Below, piece by piece: positions 17,208 through 26,766 of a stretch of 64,000 bases of DNA (within the stretch, counting starts at the first letter, position 1; each line of letters begins with the position of its first letter). This DNA is from Vampirovibrio sp. (GTDB taxonomy: Bacteria; Cyanobacteriota; Vampirovibrionia; Vampirovibrionales; JAJTHC01), in NCBI GenBank assembly GCA_024998755.1, contig JACEUU010000003.1, positions 372,001-436,000 of the forward strand, written 5' to 3'. Position numbers and translations under genes: made by a program. The notes below the pieces were generated by a model, which worked only from the letters and a program-made list of their open reading frames with translations, was not told where the DNA came from and did no database searches.

Positions 17208-17819
17208 GGCGATTTTCCTTTTTTTCTTTTAATAGATAGTAGATAAAACAAAACAGACGTAAATTTATTTTACCATAAATGAGAGAGTGCTAGAGGAGAA
17301 AGCCACCCAATTAAATTTTCAAAATAACAGACTAAAACTTGATTGCTTACCTTTATTTCAAGTGGCACTTGAATGAGTGGCAAACAATCAAGTTTTAGTC
17401 TGTTATTTTGAAGTAAGTAGAATTAGCGTAAAACTTTTATTTAAAGGCATTTACAGGTTTTTTTAGCTTTTTTACTGAACGTCTAACTTGATTGTTTGCC
17501 AGCAATTCAAGATCAACTTGATTTTAAGGAATTATTTCAAGTGGCACTTGAATGAGTGGCAAACAATCAAGATGCAAAGCTGACGTCAATTCGCAGAGTG
17601 AATAGTGTGGTTTTAAATTGATTAAGAAATATGGGCATTCCTACAAACGATGGAACTTGCTAAAAACTCTTCAAGTTAATGTAAAACCAACCGAAACCTA
17701 TCCTATAAGGGGGTCTAGTTTTTTTATACACCTCTTTTTCAGAAAAAGGCATTGTTAAGCGGTAAGGAAACCCTAAAAAATACCCTTTTTACGCTAATCA
17801 GCACGGAGGCTACCCCATT
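17208..17819. other. Gene-free region holding family E palindromes
   Basis: About 610 bp. A family E array occupies 17320-17571 (described separately). The rest (17572-17819) shows no ORF; the end carries the ribosome site of the HAD gene. Confidence 0.6.
17320..17571. repeat. Family E palindromic array, locus 1
   Basis: A perfect 26-bp inverted repeat (arms 17320-17345 and 17385-17410) encloses the palindrome TTCAAGTGGCACTTGAA (17357-17373). The same palindrome with 20 more identical bases downstream recurs at 17535-17571, and an inverted partial copy lies near 17485-17501. A 30-nt stretch (17345-17374) is identical to 44219-44248, and 24 nt (17517-17540) match 44144-44167 in inverse orientation. 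Confidence 0.85.
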
Positions 17820-18536
17820 TTGAAAAATCAACCTACACCGTCCACTCTGATTTCTGCCCACCAATCCACCATTAAAGCCGTTGTGTTTGATATGGATGGC
17901 GTGCTAATTGATGCCAAGGAATGGCACTTTGAAGCACTGAACCAAGCCCTTATTCAGCTAGGCTATGCTGCTATTACCCGCCACGACCATGAAACCATTT
18001 TTGATGGTTTACCCACCATCGCAAAACTTCGGCAAATGGCTAAATTGGGCTTGTTACCCCATGATGAAACCCTATTTAAAAAAATTAATCAGCTAAAACA
18101 ACTACACACGCAAAAGTTGACTCAACTGCTTTGTAAGCCTTACAAACCGCATTTAGACTTGCTAAAAGCCCTCAAAAAAGCGGGTTATCGGGTGGGGTTA
18201 GCGTCTAATTCGGTGCGTAAAACGGTGGATTTAATGATGGCTTTAAGTGGCTTAGCCCCTTATTTAGATTTTACTTTGAGTAATGAAGATGTGGTCAACC
18301 CCAAGCCTGCTTCCGATATTTATAGCCTAGCCGTTGAAAAATTGGTGGGGTTAGAGCCTACCCAATGCTTGGCGATTGAAGATAATGAAAAGGGTATTAG
18401 AGCCGCAACAGGTGCTGGGTTGCATGTACTACCTGTAGCCACCGTGCATGATGTTACCTTAGCCAATGTAAGCCAACAATTACACCAGTTACAAAAAACC
18501 CAAACAAGGGTTTCTTTAGTTGCTTCTAAGGTTTAA
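17820..18536 (+). CDS. HAD-superfamily hydrolase, beta-phosphoglucomutase-like
   Basis: 238 aa. Motif I is VFDMDGVLIDAKEWH (Asp nucleophile about residue 25). Motif II is ASNS near residue 125, and motif III/IV is PKPASDIY … CLAIEDNEKGIRAATGAG, typical of the PGMB/phosphatase subfamily with a helical cap. It likely acts on a sugar phosphate; the substrate is unknown. The start codon is TTG at 17820, supported by ACGGAGG about 10 nt upstream. A good terminator follows. Confidence 0.85.
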   Translation: MKNQPTPSTLISAHQSTIKAVVFDMDGVLIDAKEWHFEALNQALIQLGYAAITRHDHETIFDGLPTIAKLRQMAKLGLLPHDETLFKKINQLKQLHTQKLTQLLCKPYKPHLDLLKALKKAGYRVGLASNSVRKTVDLMMALSGLAPYLDFTLSNEDVVNPKPASDIYSLAVEKLVGLEPTQCLAIEDNEKGIRAATGAGLHVLPVATVHDVTLANVSQQLHQLQKTQTRVSLVASKV

Positions 18537-18553
18537 CCGAACGAGCAAAAACT

Positions 18554-18592
18554 AACCCACAGATGCTTTTTAGAAGCATCTGTGGGTTTTGA
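18554..18592 (+). terminator. Intrinsic terminator after the HAD gene
   Basis: AACCCACAGATGCTT (18554-18568) pairs with AAGCATCTGTGGGTT (18574-18588), ending in a short T run. Confidence 0.75.
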
Positions 18593-18608
18593 GGGTTAGT
18601 ACAAAAGG

Positions 18609-18834
18609 TTAGCTCTGCTTCACCCATTTTTTAGTAGTCTCATCGAATATTTTATAGTTTGAACCGTCAGCATCTGTACAATGTTTATTGGTACGTACGT
18701 ACTTTCCTTGTGTATCGAAGAAGTAGATAGTCGTATATTTTTTCTTTTGTTTTCCGTCTTATCAGTCTAGTTTCATTACCGCGTGTTGTTGCTTGTAAAC
18801 CTGCTATGTTATAAGAAATATTTGGAGTTACCAT
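18609..18834 (-). pseudogene. Small frameshifted gene remnant
   Basis: From ATG 18834 (AAAGGA upstream) a frame reads MVTPNISYNIAGLQATTRGN… for 49 codons. In the second half another frame of the same strand is much more protein-like: KKKYTTIYFFDTQGKYV, then TNKHCTDADGSNYKIFDE and KKWVKQS with stop at 18609. A single frameshift near the ACTGATAAGAC stretch would join them into a ~70-aa protein. It is either a decayed gene or a sequencing error. The product is unknown. The rest of 18840-19321 holds a family B repeat and AT-rich sequence. Confidence 0.45.
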
Positions 18835-18885
18835 TTTAGAGAGTTCCTTTTTACTAGGGGTTATGGGTATTGTATTTTACGCTTC

Positions 18886-19175
18886 ACAACAATAATGCGG
18901 AAGGTTTTTCTGGTAAGGGCTAGGGCTTCATGGGGGGTGGTATTTGACCACCCCCCAACCCCCCCGCAAAAACAAGGGGGCTCCACGCCCCCTTATTTAT
19001 CACCTCTCAAGGGCTAACTTGTTTCCACGCACGTTGAAAATAGGCTTGAGCGGAAGCTAGAGGCTCCCTAATTGCTCTGCTTCACTACGTTCGCACCAGC
19101 CTATTTCCAACTGCAGATGGTTTGAAGCTAAGAATTTTAGCTTAAACTCAACAATAATAGGTGTTCCGCAATTTG
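18886..19175 (+). repeat. Family B structured repeat, copy 2
   Basis: Perfect G/C hairpin GGGGGGTGGT (18932-18941)/ACCACCCCCC (18947-18956). Outer stem GTTGAAAATAGGCT (19033-19046)/AGCCTATTTCCAAC (19098-19111) with one mismatch. The ends carry AATAATGCGGAA and, inverted, TTCCGCA. Confidence 0.85.
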
Positions 19176-19321
19176 GTTAGGAAGCGTATTGTATTTATTT
19201 ATCGCTAAACTATTACAGTTATCATATATCGCTTATTAAAACTGATAGTGTCTGTTGTAATAAACAACAAGCACTATAAAAAATTGTTTTTATAAAGTAA
19301 TTTTTTACAATGCGGCTCTAT

Positions 19322-20539
19322 TTATTCTGAACGAGTAGCCACCCATGCGGATTCTTGATTATCAGCCGACGAAATTTCCACCACTGTTCCTTCTTTCACC
19401 GGCACAAACCCTGAAGGGTTTTCCGTTACAGGCTTTACAGGGTCTACTAGTTTAATAGGCTGATGCAGTTTTGTGGTATGTTTACGCAACGCAGGTGCTT
19501 GTTCATGCACCACAGGTTTTGGTGGTACCACCTGAAGCTTCGGTTTGATGCTAGAAGGTAACAATAACGTGCTTTTACCTTTTTGCAACGAAGGGTCAAT
19601 TACATTGCCCACCGCCTTGCTGAATAGAATAATATCAATCCGTCTGTTTTTCGCCCGTCCATCAGCAGTCGTATTAATCGCCACAGGGCGAGTATCCGCA
19701 TAACCAACAGCCGCCATTTCTCTCGGGGAAAACCGCTGCACATTAATTAAATGCCGAACTACCACCGAAGCCCTTGCCGAAGAAAGCTCCCAATTAGAAG
19801 GGTAAACAGGGTGGTTACGCAAAGGTTGAGAATCTGTATGCCCTTCAATATGCAACAAATGATAAAGTAAATGGCTTCTTAAACGACTAGCAACGGCATC
19901 TAAAAACCTAACGCCCCTAGTATTTAATTGAGCAGAACCCGCATCAAACAACAGTCTGGAATCTAACGAAACCTTAACGCCCCGTTCTTGCAAGGTTACT
20001 TCTACCCCTTTTAACGGTACGCCCCCCGCTTTTTTTAAAGAATCAGATTCGTCATTACTTAATTCGTAGGCTGTTTTAGCCACACCAGTCGTTTCACCGG
20101 TATCGTCGCCATTTTTACCTGTTTCCGAAAAGGTTTCAGCATTAACGACTTCAACATCTTTATTAAGGTCTTCAACCACACTCTGAAGCTCATCCACCAA
20201 CGATTCTAAGGCTTTCACTTCCCCAGGTTTGAAGGTTAAGCTTTCATAGCTACCAATTACCCCAGAACCTCTGCCTGTTTCTTTAACGGCAGGGTTTTCT
20301 TTGGCGGGCGAACCATGCCCGTCAAAGATAGATGCAATACCTTTTAGTAAGGTATCCTGCTGTTTAAATACTTCGGTGATGCTTTTTGAATATTCGCTTG
20401 GGTCTGTTAATTTGGCGGTAGCAATGGCATATAAGGCGGTAAACGTAGCAAATAACAAGGTGATAAAATCTGCATAAGAAACGAGCCACCGTTCAAGGTT
20501 TTCATGTTCAGGGTGTTTCTTTTTGCGTGCCATCATCAT
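19322..20539 (-). CDS. motB: Flagellar stator protein MotB
   Basis: 405 aa. It anchors the stator to peptidoglycan and forms the ion channel with MotA. A single N-terminal membrane helix (about 18-40) carries the proton-binding Asp24 in WLVSYADFITLLF. A long linker (plug and variable region) follows, then an OmpA-like peptidoglycan-binding domain (about 190-315) with HIEGHTDSQPL, NWELSSARASVVVRHL and RAKNRRIDI. The Pro/Lys-rich C-terminal tail (~320-405) is longer than in most MotB. Three tandem ATGs start it. motA is not adjacent, which is unusual. A family A repeat lies upstream. Confidence 0.92.
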   Translation of the reverse strand: MMMARKKKHPEHENLERWLVSYADFITLLFATFTALYAIATAKLTDPSEYSKSITEVFKQQDTLLKGIASIFDGHGSPAKENPAVKETGRGSGVIGSYESLTFKPGEVKALESLVDELQSVVEDLNKDVEVVNAETFSETGKNGDDTGETTGVAKTAYELSNDESDSLKKAGGVPLKGVEVTLQERGVKVSLDSRLLFDAGSAQLNTRGVRFLDAVASRLRSHLLYHLLHIEGHTDSQPLRNHPVYPSNWELSSARASVVVRHLINVQRFSPREMAAVGYADTRPVAINTTADGRAKNRRIDIILFSKAVGNVIDPSLQKGKSTLLLPSSIKPKLQVVPPKPVVHEQAPALRKHTTKLHQPIKLVDPVKPVTENPSGFVPVKEGTVVEISSADNQESAWVATRSE

Positions 20540-20959
20540 AGGTTGGCTGTGCCTATCTCTACTTTCTTTCCAAATAACTGCTTATACCGATTCACAGTCT
20601 AAATAGCGTCAGCGTATACGTTGTTACTAGCCAGTCAAAAATCCTCAAAGTACGTCTCTGTACTCCTGCGGTTTTTAACGCTCTTGTGCCTAGTCTCCAT
20701 CTAACCCTATTCAATCTGAGAATCGGTATTACCTTCACATTTTAGAAGGGTTTCTTCTAAGTCAACGTGTAACCCTTTCAAACTCCGTTTACCTAGAGGA
20801 AAAAACCGGTAAAATCTGGAGGTATTCCATCCTTTTTTTAGGTAACAATTCGAGGTAATACCTTCTACTATAAAAATAGCCATAGTTATAATTTGAAACC
20901 GTTAATATTAATTTTTTTCTTCTTTCGCTGTTCTCTATAAAACAAGGATTTAATTTGCC
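20540..20959. other. Intergenic region with a family A repeat
   Basis: 420 bp between motB (minus) and the gene at 20960 (plus). It holds family A copy 2 (20584-20729). Beyond that I see only AT-rich sequence, presumably two divergent promoters. Confidence 0.5.
20584..20729. repeat. Family A inverted-repeat element, copy 2 (146 bp)
   Basis: Outer arms ATACCGATTCACAG / CTGAGAATCGGTAT (one mismatch), inner AAAAATCC / GGTTTTT, and central GTACG…GTAC. It has the same length as copy 1, with outer-arm bases changed on both sides so pairing is kept. Confidence 0.85.
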
Positions 20960-21250
20960 ATGATGATGATTAATAGCACACCCCCTTCTTCGCCTTCAGA
21001 TTTTGCGGCACAATTACCCGAAATGGTTTGGTTTATACTGATGCCTATTATTAGTTGGTTTACCAGTTTAGGCGTATTTTGTAAAAGTAGCGATCTTGAA
21101 AAATTAAGGGCATCCATTGCTGAACGGTATATGCCACGAGATGAATATGCTCAGGATTTACGGTTGATTCGGGAAGAATTGCAGCACTTGAGTAGGCACG
21201 TTAATAGGCTCATTCCCAAGGTGATGGATTTATTGGATAAGCAGGATTAA
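20960..21250 (+). CDS. Small membrane protein with C-terminal coiled coil
   Basis: 96 aa, three tandem ATGs. A membrane segment lies at about residues 24-42 (VWFILMPIISWFTSLGVF). A charged helix follows (about 46-96; LEKLRASIAERYMPRDEYAQ, then DLRLIREELQHLSRHVNRLI) with heptad-like spacing, a likely coiled coil. It could be a small scaffolding or regulatory membrane protein; the family is not recognised. It lies across from motB but has no proven link to motility. Confidence 0.6.
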   Translation: MMMINSTPPSSPSDFAAQLPEMVWFILMPIISWFTSLGVFCKSSDLEKLRASIAERYMPRDEYAQDLRLIREELQHLSRHVNRLIPKVMDLLDKQD

Positions 21251-21287
21251 CCCATTTAATTTATTGATATAAACTGATACCATTTCA

Positions 21288-21494
21288 AAGATTGAATGTT
21301 GTATTCACCAGTAGGAACGACCGTCGCCTTTGCCCTGCTGCGGCGACGCGTTCCGTCCACCGGAGGGGCAAAAAGAGCATCCCCTCGTCAATGCCCGTAG
21401 TGGCATAGAGGGGTGTCTTTTTGGGGGTTCTTAGGGGTTTACCCCTAAGTTTGTGGGGGGTGTTCGTGTTGGGGCAACCCAACCGCAGTCCCCT
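21288..21494. repeat. Family C repeat, copy 1 (left part, interrupted by the IS110 element)
   Basis: Shares with 33970-34232 and, inverted, 42112-42352 the blocks CCAGTAGGAACGACC, GTTCCGTCCACCG, GGGGGTTCTTAGGGG and CCCCTAAGTT. The sequence stops at GCAGTCCCCT (21485-21494) and resumes after the IS at 22590 (CTGACAAACC…), as in the uninterrupted copy near 42142-42175. Confidence 0.85.
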
Positions 21495-21504
21495 TATGTG
21501 TTGG

Positions 21505-21656
21505 TAGAACAAAACGGTGCTAGTCGATCGTCCATTCCCCTCGGCTCCAAACAACCGATTGTCAGCAAGATCACTAGCACCGTTTTACAAGGGATGCCAT
21601 TTGAACAGATGCCCGAACTCTAACGTTCGTACCATAAGGCTAAATCCAAATCCCTA
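21505..21656 (+). ncRNA. IS110 bridge RNA (predicted)
   Basis: Two stem-loops. Target loop: outer stem AAAACGGTGCTAGT (21511-21524)/ACTAGCACCGTTTT (21573-21586), with GATC pairing inside and an apical TCGG/CCGA hairpin (21541-21558). The left guide CATTCCCCT (21533-21541) matches the target top strand CAGTCCCCT with one mismatch. The right guide TTGTCAG (21559-21565) is the complement of CTGACAA. Donor loop: GGGAT (21591-21595)/ATCCC (21650-21654) and an apical CGAAC/GTTCG. The left guide ACAGATGCC (21605-21613) matches the right end ACAGATGCT. The right guide CATAAG (21633-21638) is the complement of the left end CTTATG. RNA ends are approximate. Confidence 0.8.
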
Positions 21657-21681
21657 TTTTTCTACCAAAGGAAATCCTACC

Positions 21682-22581
<900 letters not shown>

Positions 22582-22589
22582 CACAGATG

Positions 22590-22635
22590 CTGACAAACCA
22601 ACCAGCTAAAGTTAGGAATGACAAGCTTGAAGGGG
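22590..22635. repeat. Family C repeat, copy 1 (right remnant)
   Basis: CTGACAAACCAACCAGCTAAAG continues the repeat split by the IS110 element; the same run is found inverted at 42148-42166. It ends shortly before the TPR gene. Confidence 0.75.
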
Positions 22636-22640
22636 CGTTG

Positions 22641-23564
22641 TTAGAATCTACCTAACAACGCTTGGGCGGGCTGGTAATGGGGGTTTATCCACAAGCATTG
22701 TTTTAGCATCAGCGTTGCCTGTAGGGGCTGTTGGCAAGCAATATAATATTGCCCCAGATGAAAATAAATTTCAGCATCTGTAGCAACAACGGCTTGTGCT
22801 TGAAGCAGTAACCCGTAAGCAGGAGCAAATAGCCCCAAATAGAACAAACTTCTACCTGCTAACTTGTAAACTTCTACATTCACCTGCCCTAACCAGTCTA
22901 TCTTTGCCAAATAAGCGTCTAAAATACCTAGCTGGTTTGACTGTACCAGTTGCGTTACATCGTTTTCAAGGGCGTTACGCAATTGCAACACACTGGGCCA
23001 TTGTTGAAATTGATTGGTTAACAGCCCCCACTGGGTAACCAACCATTGGGCTTGATTGGCTAATACTGGCTTGAGGGGAGAAAGCTGATATGGTGGTAAT
23101 TCAGGTGAAGTTTGATGGGCTTCTTGCGTGGCAATGGCGTGTTGTAAAAAGGGTTGCCAAGCTTGAAAGGCTTGTTGGAAATTGCCTGCTAATACCCACG
23201 CCCAACCGGCTCGTTCGGGTAACCCGTATCGTTCAAATACTTGGGCTGCCCGTTCGTATTGTTGAGAGGCTAGATAGGCTTCACCCGTTAAATCTATCAG
23301 TATATCGGTAACCCAATGGCGGGGTAAATCGCCTTCGTAGTAAAGCGGATTAACAGGCAATAGCCGTAAACACAAATGCGGATTGTTCTGTTGCCATAGG
23401 GCTTGCCTAGCGGGGGTTAAGGTCTTTAACGCTTCTGGCGGGGCTAAGCTAATCCAGTTTTCTGCTTCTAATGAATGTCCTGCAGTGGTCATAGGAGTAC
23501 GGTTAACAGTGTCTAGCTTATTGGGCTTAGGGTCTTGTTTAAAAAAAGCCTGAAAAATCATCAT
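22641..23564 (-). CDS. TPR-like protein in the fliW-csrA operon
   Basis: 307 aa with helical tetratricopeptide-type repeats: YLASQQYERAAQVFERYGLPERAGW, AGNFQQAFQAW, and a clear C-terminal unit IYFHLGQYYIACQQPLQATLMLKQC. No signal peptide, so it is cytoplasmic and probably a protein-binding scaffold. It begins with two ATGs, 41 bp downstream of csrA on the same strand. The shared operon suggests a role linked to flagellar or CsrA regulation, but this is inferred from position only. Confidence 0.75.
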   Translation of the reverse strand: MMIFQAFFKQDPKPNKLDTVNRTPMTTAGHSLEAENWISLAPPEALKTLTPARQALWQQNNPHLCLRLLPVNPLYYEGDLPRHWVTDILIDLTGEAYLASQQYERAAQVFERYGLPERAGWAWVLAGNFQQAFQAWQPFLQHAIATQEAHQTSPELPPYQLSPLKPVLANQAQWLVTQWGLLTNQFQQWPSVLQLRNALENDVTQLVQSNQLGILDAYLAKIDWLGQVNVEVYKLAGRSLFYLGLFAPAYGLLLQAQAVVATDAEIYFHLGQYYIACQQPLQATLMLKQCLWINPHYQPAQALLGRF

Positions 23565-23605
23565 AGCAATAGTTTACACCTTCGCTAATAAAGTACGCAA
23601 GGTGT

Positions 23606-23869
23606 TTAACCCTTATTTTTCTTGGAAAGAAAGAGCTTGCTTGCTTGAGACAAGGTTTCATCTAACCGTTGGGAAGGCAGAGATCCTGAACGTGCCTGTT
23701 GGTTGGCACTAATAATTTCTTGGTAAATTTCTTCTCGGTGAATAGAAATATGTTTGGGGGCGTCCATGCCCAATTTTACGTTGTCTCCGCGTACTTCTAG
23801 TACGGTAATGAAGACATCGTTACCAATGACTATTTTTTCACCTATTTTTCTGCTTAACACCAGCATCAT
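23606..23869 (-). CDS. csrA: Carbon storage regulator CsrA
   Basis: 87 aa. An RNA-binding dimer that binds GGA motifs near ribosome sites, often repressing flagellin translation. The family core is clear: [25 protein letters not shown], then [22 protein letters not shown]. The C-terminal tail ([20 protein letters not shown]) is longer than the 61-aa E. coli protein but normal for lineages with FliW, which binds this extension. Two tandem ATGs start it. It lies between fliW and the TPR gene. Confidence 0.96.
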   Translation of the reverse strand: MMLVLSRKIGEKIVIGNDVFITVLEVRGDNVKLGMDAPKHISIHREEIYQEIISANQQARSGSLPSQRLDETLSQASKLFLSKKNKG

Positions 23870-23976
23870 AACACCTGTTGCTCCTACACACGACTAACTA
23901 ACCTGATACTTTTTTGATAAAAAAGACTGAACAATTGAAAGAACCCTCAGTGGGGTTTAGTGGTTGTTCTTCAGTG

Positions 23977-24558
23977 TTATGGGGTAGGGCTAGGCGGAAT
24001 GAGGGCTTCAACGACTTCAGTTTCTTCTGTTGGGTCTAACGCTTCATCGTTTAGAAGGCGAACTTTGGTGCTGTATTGTTTATTATCATTTAAAATAACT
24101 TGCATGGCTTTACGGGTATGTTGGTTTACAACCAGAGGCCCTAATAAGTTGGCGGTCATTTTAACGGGGTCGTTATCTGGAATGGTAACCAGCGTGAAGA
24201 CCAGTGTATCCTCAGCTTTTTCAATCCCTAGTAAGCTAACGGCATCTTCTGGAATGACAAATTCATAGGCAATGCCAAAAATGGTTGGGTTGGTAATAAC
24301 AAAGGCCAAATCAGCATCTTCAATAGATTGTAACCATTTAAATGGCGAATCCTCATCGTGGTCCAAAATAGCAAATTGTTTTAAGCCTTCAAAACCTAAA
24401 ATAGGGCTGGCAAAGTCTACTATTCTAGCTAGGGGTACGGTTACTTGCCCAAAGCGTAAGGTATTAAAACTTAACCCTTCGCCACTTTGGTTGGCAACCA
24501 TGTCTAAAGCATGGGTAGGTTCTGTTGTGGTTGTTGTTTGAATGGTCATCATCATCAT
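23977..24558 (-). CDS. fliW: Flagellar assembly factor FliW
   Basis: 193 aa, four tandem ATGs. FliW binds CsrA and relieves its repression of flagellin, and also binds flagellin itself. Family signatures are NTLRFGQVTVPLARIVDFA, ILGFEGLKQFAILDHDEDSPF, and WLQSIEDADLAFVITNP, followed by ANLLGPLVVNQHTRKAMQVI. It lies directly upstream of csrA (107-bp gap), the classic pairing. No flagellin gene is seen in this window. Confidence 0.93.
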   Translation of the reverse strand: MMMMTIQTTTTTEPTHALDMVANQSGEGLSFNTLRFGQVTVPLARIVDFASPILGFEGLKQFAILDHDEDSPFKWLQSIEDADLAFVITNPTIFGIAYEFVIPEDAVSLLGIEKAEDTLVFTLVTIPDNDPVKMTANLLGPLVVNQHTRKAMQVILNDNKQYSTKVRLLNDEALDPTEETEVVEALIPPSPTP

Positions 24559-24627
24559 TATGGTTCATTCACACCCTTTTTAGTTAGGAAACAGGAAAAA
24601 ATTATAAAATTATTGGTTGTTAACCGG

Positions 24628-24933
24628 TTAGTTTGGTTGAATAGTGAGTGGTTCAGATTGCTGCATAGCAGGTGTTTTAACACCCATTAAATGGGCATTG
24701 CGTTGTGTTTCATACGCCCAATGTAATACTTGGTATACGGAAAAACCAGCTAGAATAGTTGCTTTGGGGTCTTCGCTATTTTGGGCTAAGTTCAATAATA
24801 ACCCGTTAATTTCAGGGTTTGATTCCTGTAGCTGATGAATCATTTGTTTTTGCCATTGGGTAAACTGGTCTGGGTGGCGAAGTAACGCTTCCAAATCAGC
24901 ACACAATTGCTCACTAACCAACGGTAGCATCAT
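24628..24933 (-). CDS. Small hypothetical helical protein at the head of the fliW operon
   Basis: 101 aa from ATG 24933 (two tandem ATGs); the longer frame would use TTG 24957. Helical, soluble: LCADLEALLRHPDQFTQWQKQM, PEINGLLLNLAQNSED, TILAGFSVYQVLHWAYETQRN. Not recognised. It is 70 bp upstream of fliW on the same strand, so it may be a flagellar accessory or chaperone, but this is inference from context. Confidence 0.6.
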   Translation of the reverse strand: MMLPLVSEQLCADLEALLRHPDQFTQWQKQMIHQLQESNPEINGLLLNLAQNSEDPKATILAGFSVYQVLHWAYETQRNAHLMGVKTPAMQQSEPLTIQPN

Positions 24934-25418
24934 GGGTTTAAATAGTCTCTCTCTCAACTTGAAATGGTATGGCTTAGAAAACCACTAACCTTTCTATTAT
25001 TCAACATTGCCCTGTTTTTTAGGCTTGAATAGAAAGAAAGTCCATCAGTTGGGTGAAAAACAAGGGGGTATTACTTTAGTATCTAACGTTTTTTAGTTTT
25101 CTAGTATTTTTATAAAATACGGAAGATTATCGCTTCGGGCTAGGGCTTCATGGGGGGTGGTATTTGACCCTCCCCAACCCCCCCGCAAAATTAAGGGGCA
25201 GTTCACCACCCCCTTAATAATCCCCAAGGGAACAACTGGTTAATTGGTTTGCTTGTACGTTGAAAAGAGGCTTGACCGAAAACCAGAGGGTTTTCTAAAA
25301 GGTCTGCTTCGCTCCGCTCGCACCAGCCTCTTTCCAACTGCATATGGTTTGAAACGAATAATTTTTTAACCTTACCATTACAATAATGGTCGTTCCTACT
25401 GGTTGGTAGGCTTTCAAC
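24934..25418. other. Intergenic region holding a family B repeat
   Basis: About 485 bp. Family B copy 3 takes 25118-25400. The left part (24934-25117) shows no ORF and should carry the promoter of the fliW operon. Confidence 0.5.
25118..25400 (+). repeat. Family B structured repeat, copy 3
   Basis: Outer stem GTTGAAAAGAGGCT (25259-25272)/AGCCTCTTTCCAAC (25325-25338), one mismatch. Inner perfect hairpin GAAAACC (25278-25284)/GGTTTTC (25289-25295). Both differ from other copies by paired changes. The end joins a family C fragment (GGTCGTTCCTACTGG). Confidence 0.85.
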
Positions 25419-26168
25419 CTACGAAGGGGGCATGGTTCTGCCGATACTATCAAACAAGGCGTTTTTTGTGGCTTCCCATGTTATGGCGAGAGGTTCACCT
25501 TCAGGTAGTTCTAGCGTAATAACCGGAATGCCCAACTGTAGACCCGCCCAACTACCAAAAGAACCCGGTGTTGGGTAGCCAATCGATGCTTCTACGGGGT
25601 AGTTGCAAAAGTTGCCAAAATCTTCCGCCCACGCTTGGGTTTGCGGGTTAGGCCCATCATAATTAACCAGCCTATAAGGCGTATGCACGCTGATAATTTT
25701 CTTGGGCTTGCAGCCTTCAATGATATTAACCACGGCGTGGGTTTCCGGTTCGCTTAAGGGGGCTAGCCCTGCGTAGTAATGGTCTTCAGGGAGGCTAGAT
25801 TCCCAATTATCCGTTTTGAAATTTCGGTTAATATCCACGCCGCTGGCATTTTTTCGGGTATCGGCTAATAGCCCGTCTGGGTTGACAATAGGGACAATCA
25901 CCACCGGTTTTTCAGACAATAATGAGGGGTCTTGAACTAATGCATCAATCAACCGAAACATCAGCGTGGCGGATTCTGGCTCATCACCGTGGAACGCCCC
26001 GAAAAAGAGGGTGTCAATTTCGGGTAAGCTTTCAAATCCTTCCGTTGGAAGGGATTTTTGGTGGCTTTCCCTAGGCTCAAAAAAGTAGGCTTGAATGGGT
26101 ATTTGTTGCCGAGATTTACCAATAATGCGTCGTTGTAGGTAGTATGGGGCTTTTGGGGTATTTTGCAT
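25419..26168 (-). CDS. M14-family zinc carboxypeptidase (MpaA-like murein peptide amidase)
   Basis: 249 aa. M14 peptidases cleave C-terminal or gamma-D-Glu bonds. The zinc ligands are visible: HGDEPE (His and Glu, about 79-82) and SVHTP (His, about 160). Substrate-binding VNPDG and DINRNF lie around 112-130, and the general base Glu is in ITLELPEG near residue 227. Compact size and GDEPES fit the MpaA/succinylglutamate desuccinylase-like group, which removes meso-DAP from murein peptides. No signal peptide, so cytoplasmic recycling of wall peptides is plausible. Confidence 0.85.
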   Translation of the reverse strand: MQNTPKAPYYLQRRIIGKSRQQIPIQAYFFEPRESHQKSLPTEGFESLPEIDTLFFGAFHGDEPESATLMFRLIDALVQDPSLLSEKPVVIVPIVNPDGLLADTRKNASGVDINRNFKTDNWESSLPEDHYYAGLAPLSEPETHAVVNIIEGCKPKKIISVHTPYRLVNYDGPNPQTQAWAEDFGNFCNYPVEASIGYPTPGSFGSWAGLQLGIPVITLELPEGEPLAITWEATKNALFDSIGRTMPPS

Positions 26169-26230
26169 CGTATCAGGGGTATTCTCTTTCGTTGAAGGCT
26201 ATGATTACCATCATATCAAAAGAGCATCAA

Positions 26231-26764
26231 CTAGGCAGGCAAGGGTTCGTAAATAGCTTCCCATTGGGGGTTATCTTTGAAAACCCTTAGGGCAATGACG
26301 GTGTTTTCTTCGGTTAAATAGAAGTAATGCCGAGTGTTTTCCGGAATCACAATCCAATCGCATTGGGTGAGCGAAACCTCAAACGGTTCACCCTTGCCAG
26401 CGGAAGGGATAATCCCAAAAATGCCTTCCCCATGCAGAATAACCCGCACTTCGTCATCGGTATGATGGTGTTCTGCCCTAAATTGTTTGAGAATACCCCC
26501 TAAATTGGGCGTTTGTGGGGTTAGCCCGATAATATCTTCGGTTAAATATCCAAAGCTTGATTTGAGTGTTGCTAAAGGTTGTGCGACAGTTTTTAACACT
26601 GCTTCTTGCAGATTGGGGTTGCTTAACAGGGTATCGTAATCAATGCCAGAAAACAGGGCTGGATCCCATTTTCCATGGGGAATACCGGCTTGTTGTAGGG
26701 CTTGGCTAACGGTGTTAGGTTCATCGGTTACAAATGCCCCTTGGGCGGAAAGGAGTTTCATCAT
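26231..26764 (-). CDS. mtnD: Acireductone dioxygenase
   Basis: 177 aa, cupin fold. In methionine salvage it oxidises acireductone; Fe and Ni forms give different products. The metal motif H-x-H-x3-E is at EHHHTDDEVRVIL (about 98-110), with the fourth ligand in ENTRHYFYL. Start is two tandem ATGs. It ends 62 bp before the M14 gene and starts 2 bp after the GNAT stop, suggesting an operon with the GNAT gene. Other mtn genes are not in the window. Confidence 0.92.
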   Translation of the reverse strand: MMKLLSAQGAFVTDEPNTVSQALQQAGIPHGKWDPALFSGIDYDTLLSNPNLQEAVLKTVAQPLATLKSSFGYLTEDIIGLTPQTPNLGGILKQFRAEHHHTDDEVRVILHGEGIFGIIPSAGKGEPFEVSLTQCDWIVIPENTRHYFYLTEENTVIALRVFKDNPQWEAIYEPLPA

Positions 26765-26766
26765 TA

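Noticed and set aside
21285-21554. 89-aa minus-strand frame next to the IS110
   Set aside because: It spans the C repeat and the bridge RNA; composition and position indicate a shadow.
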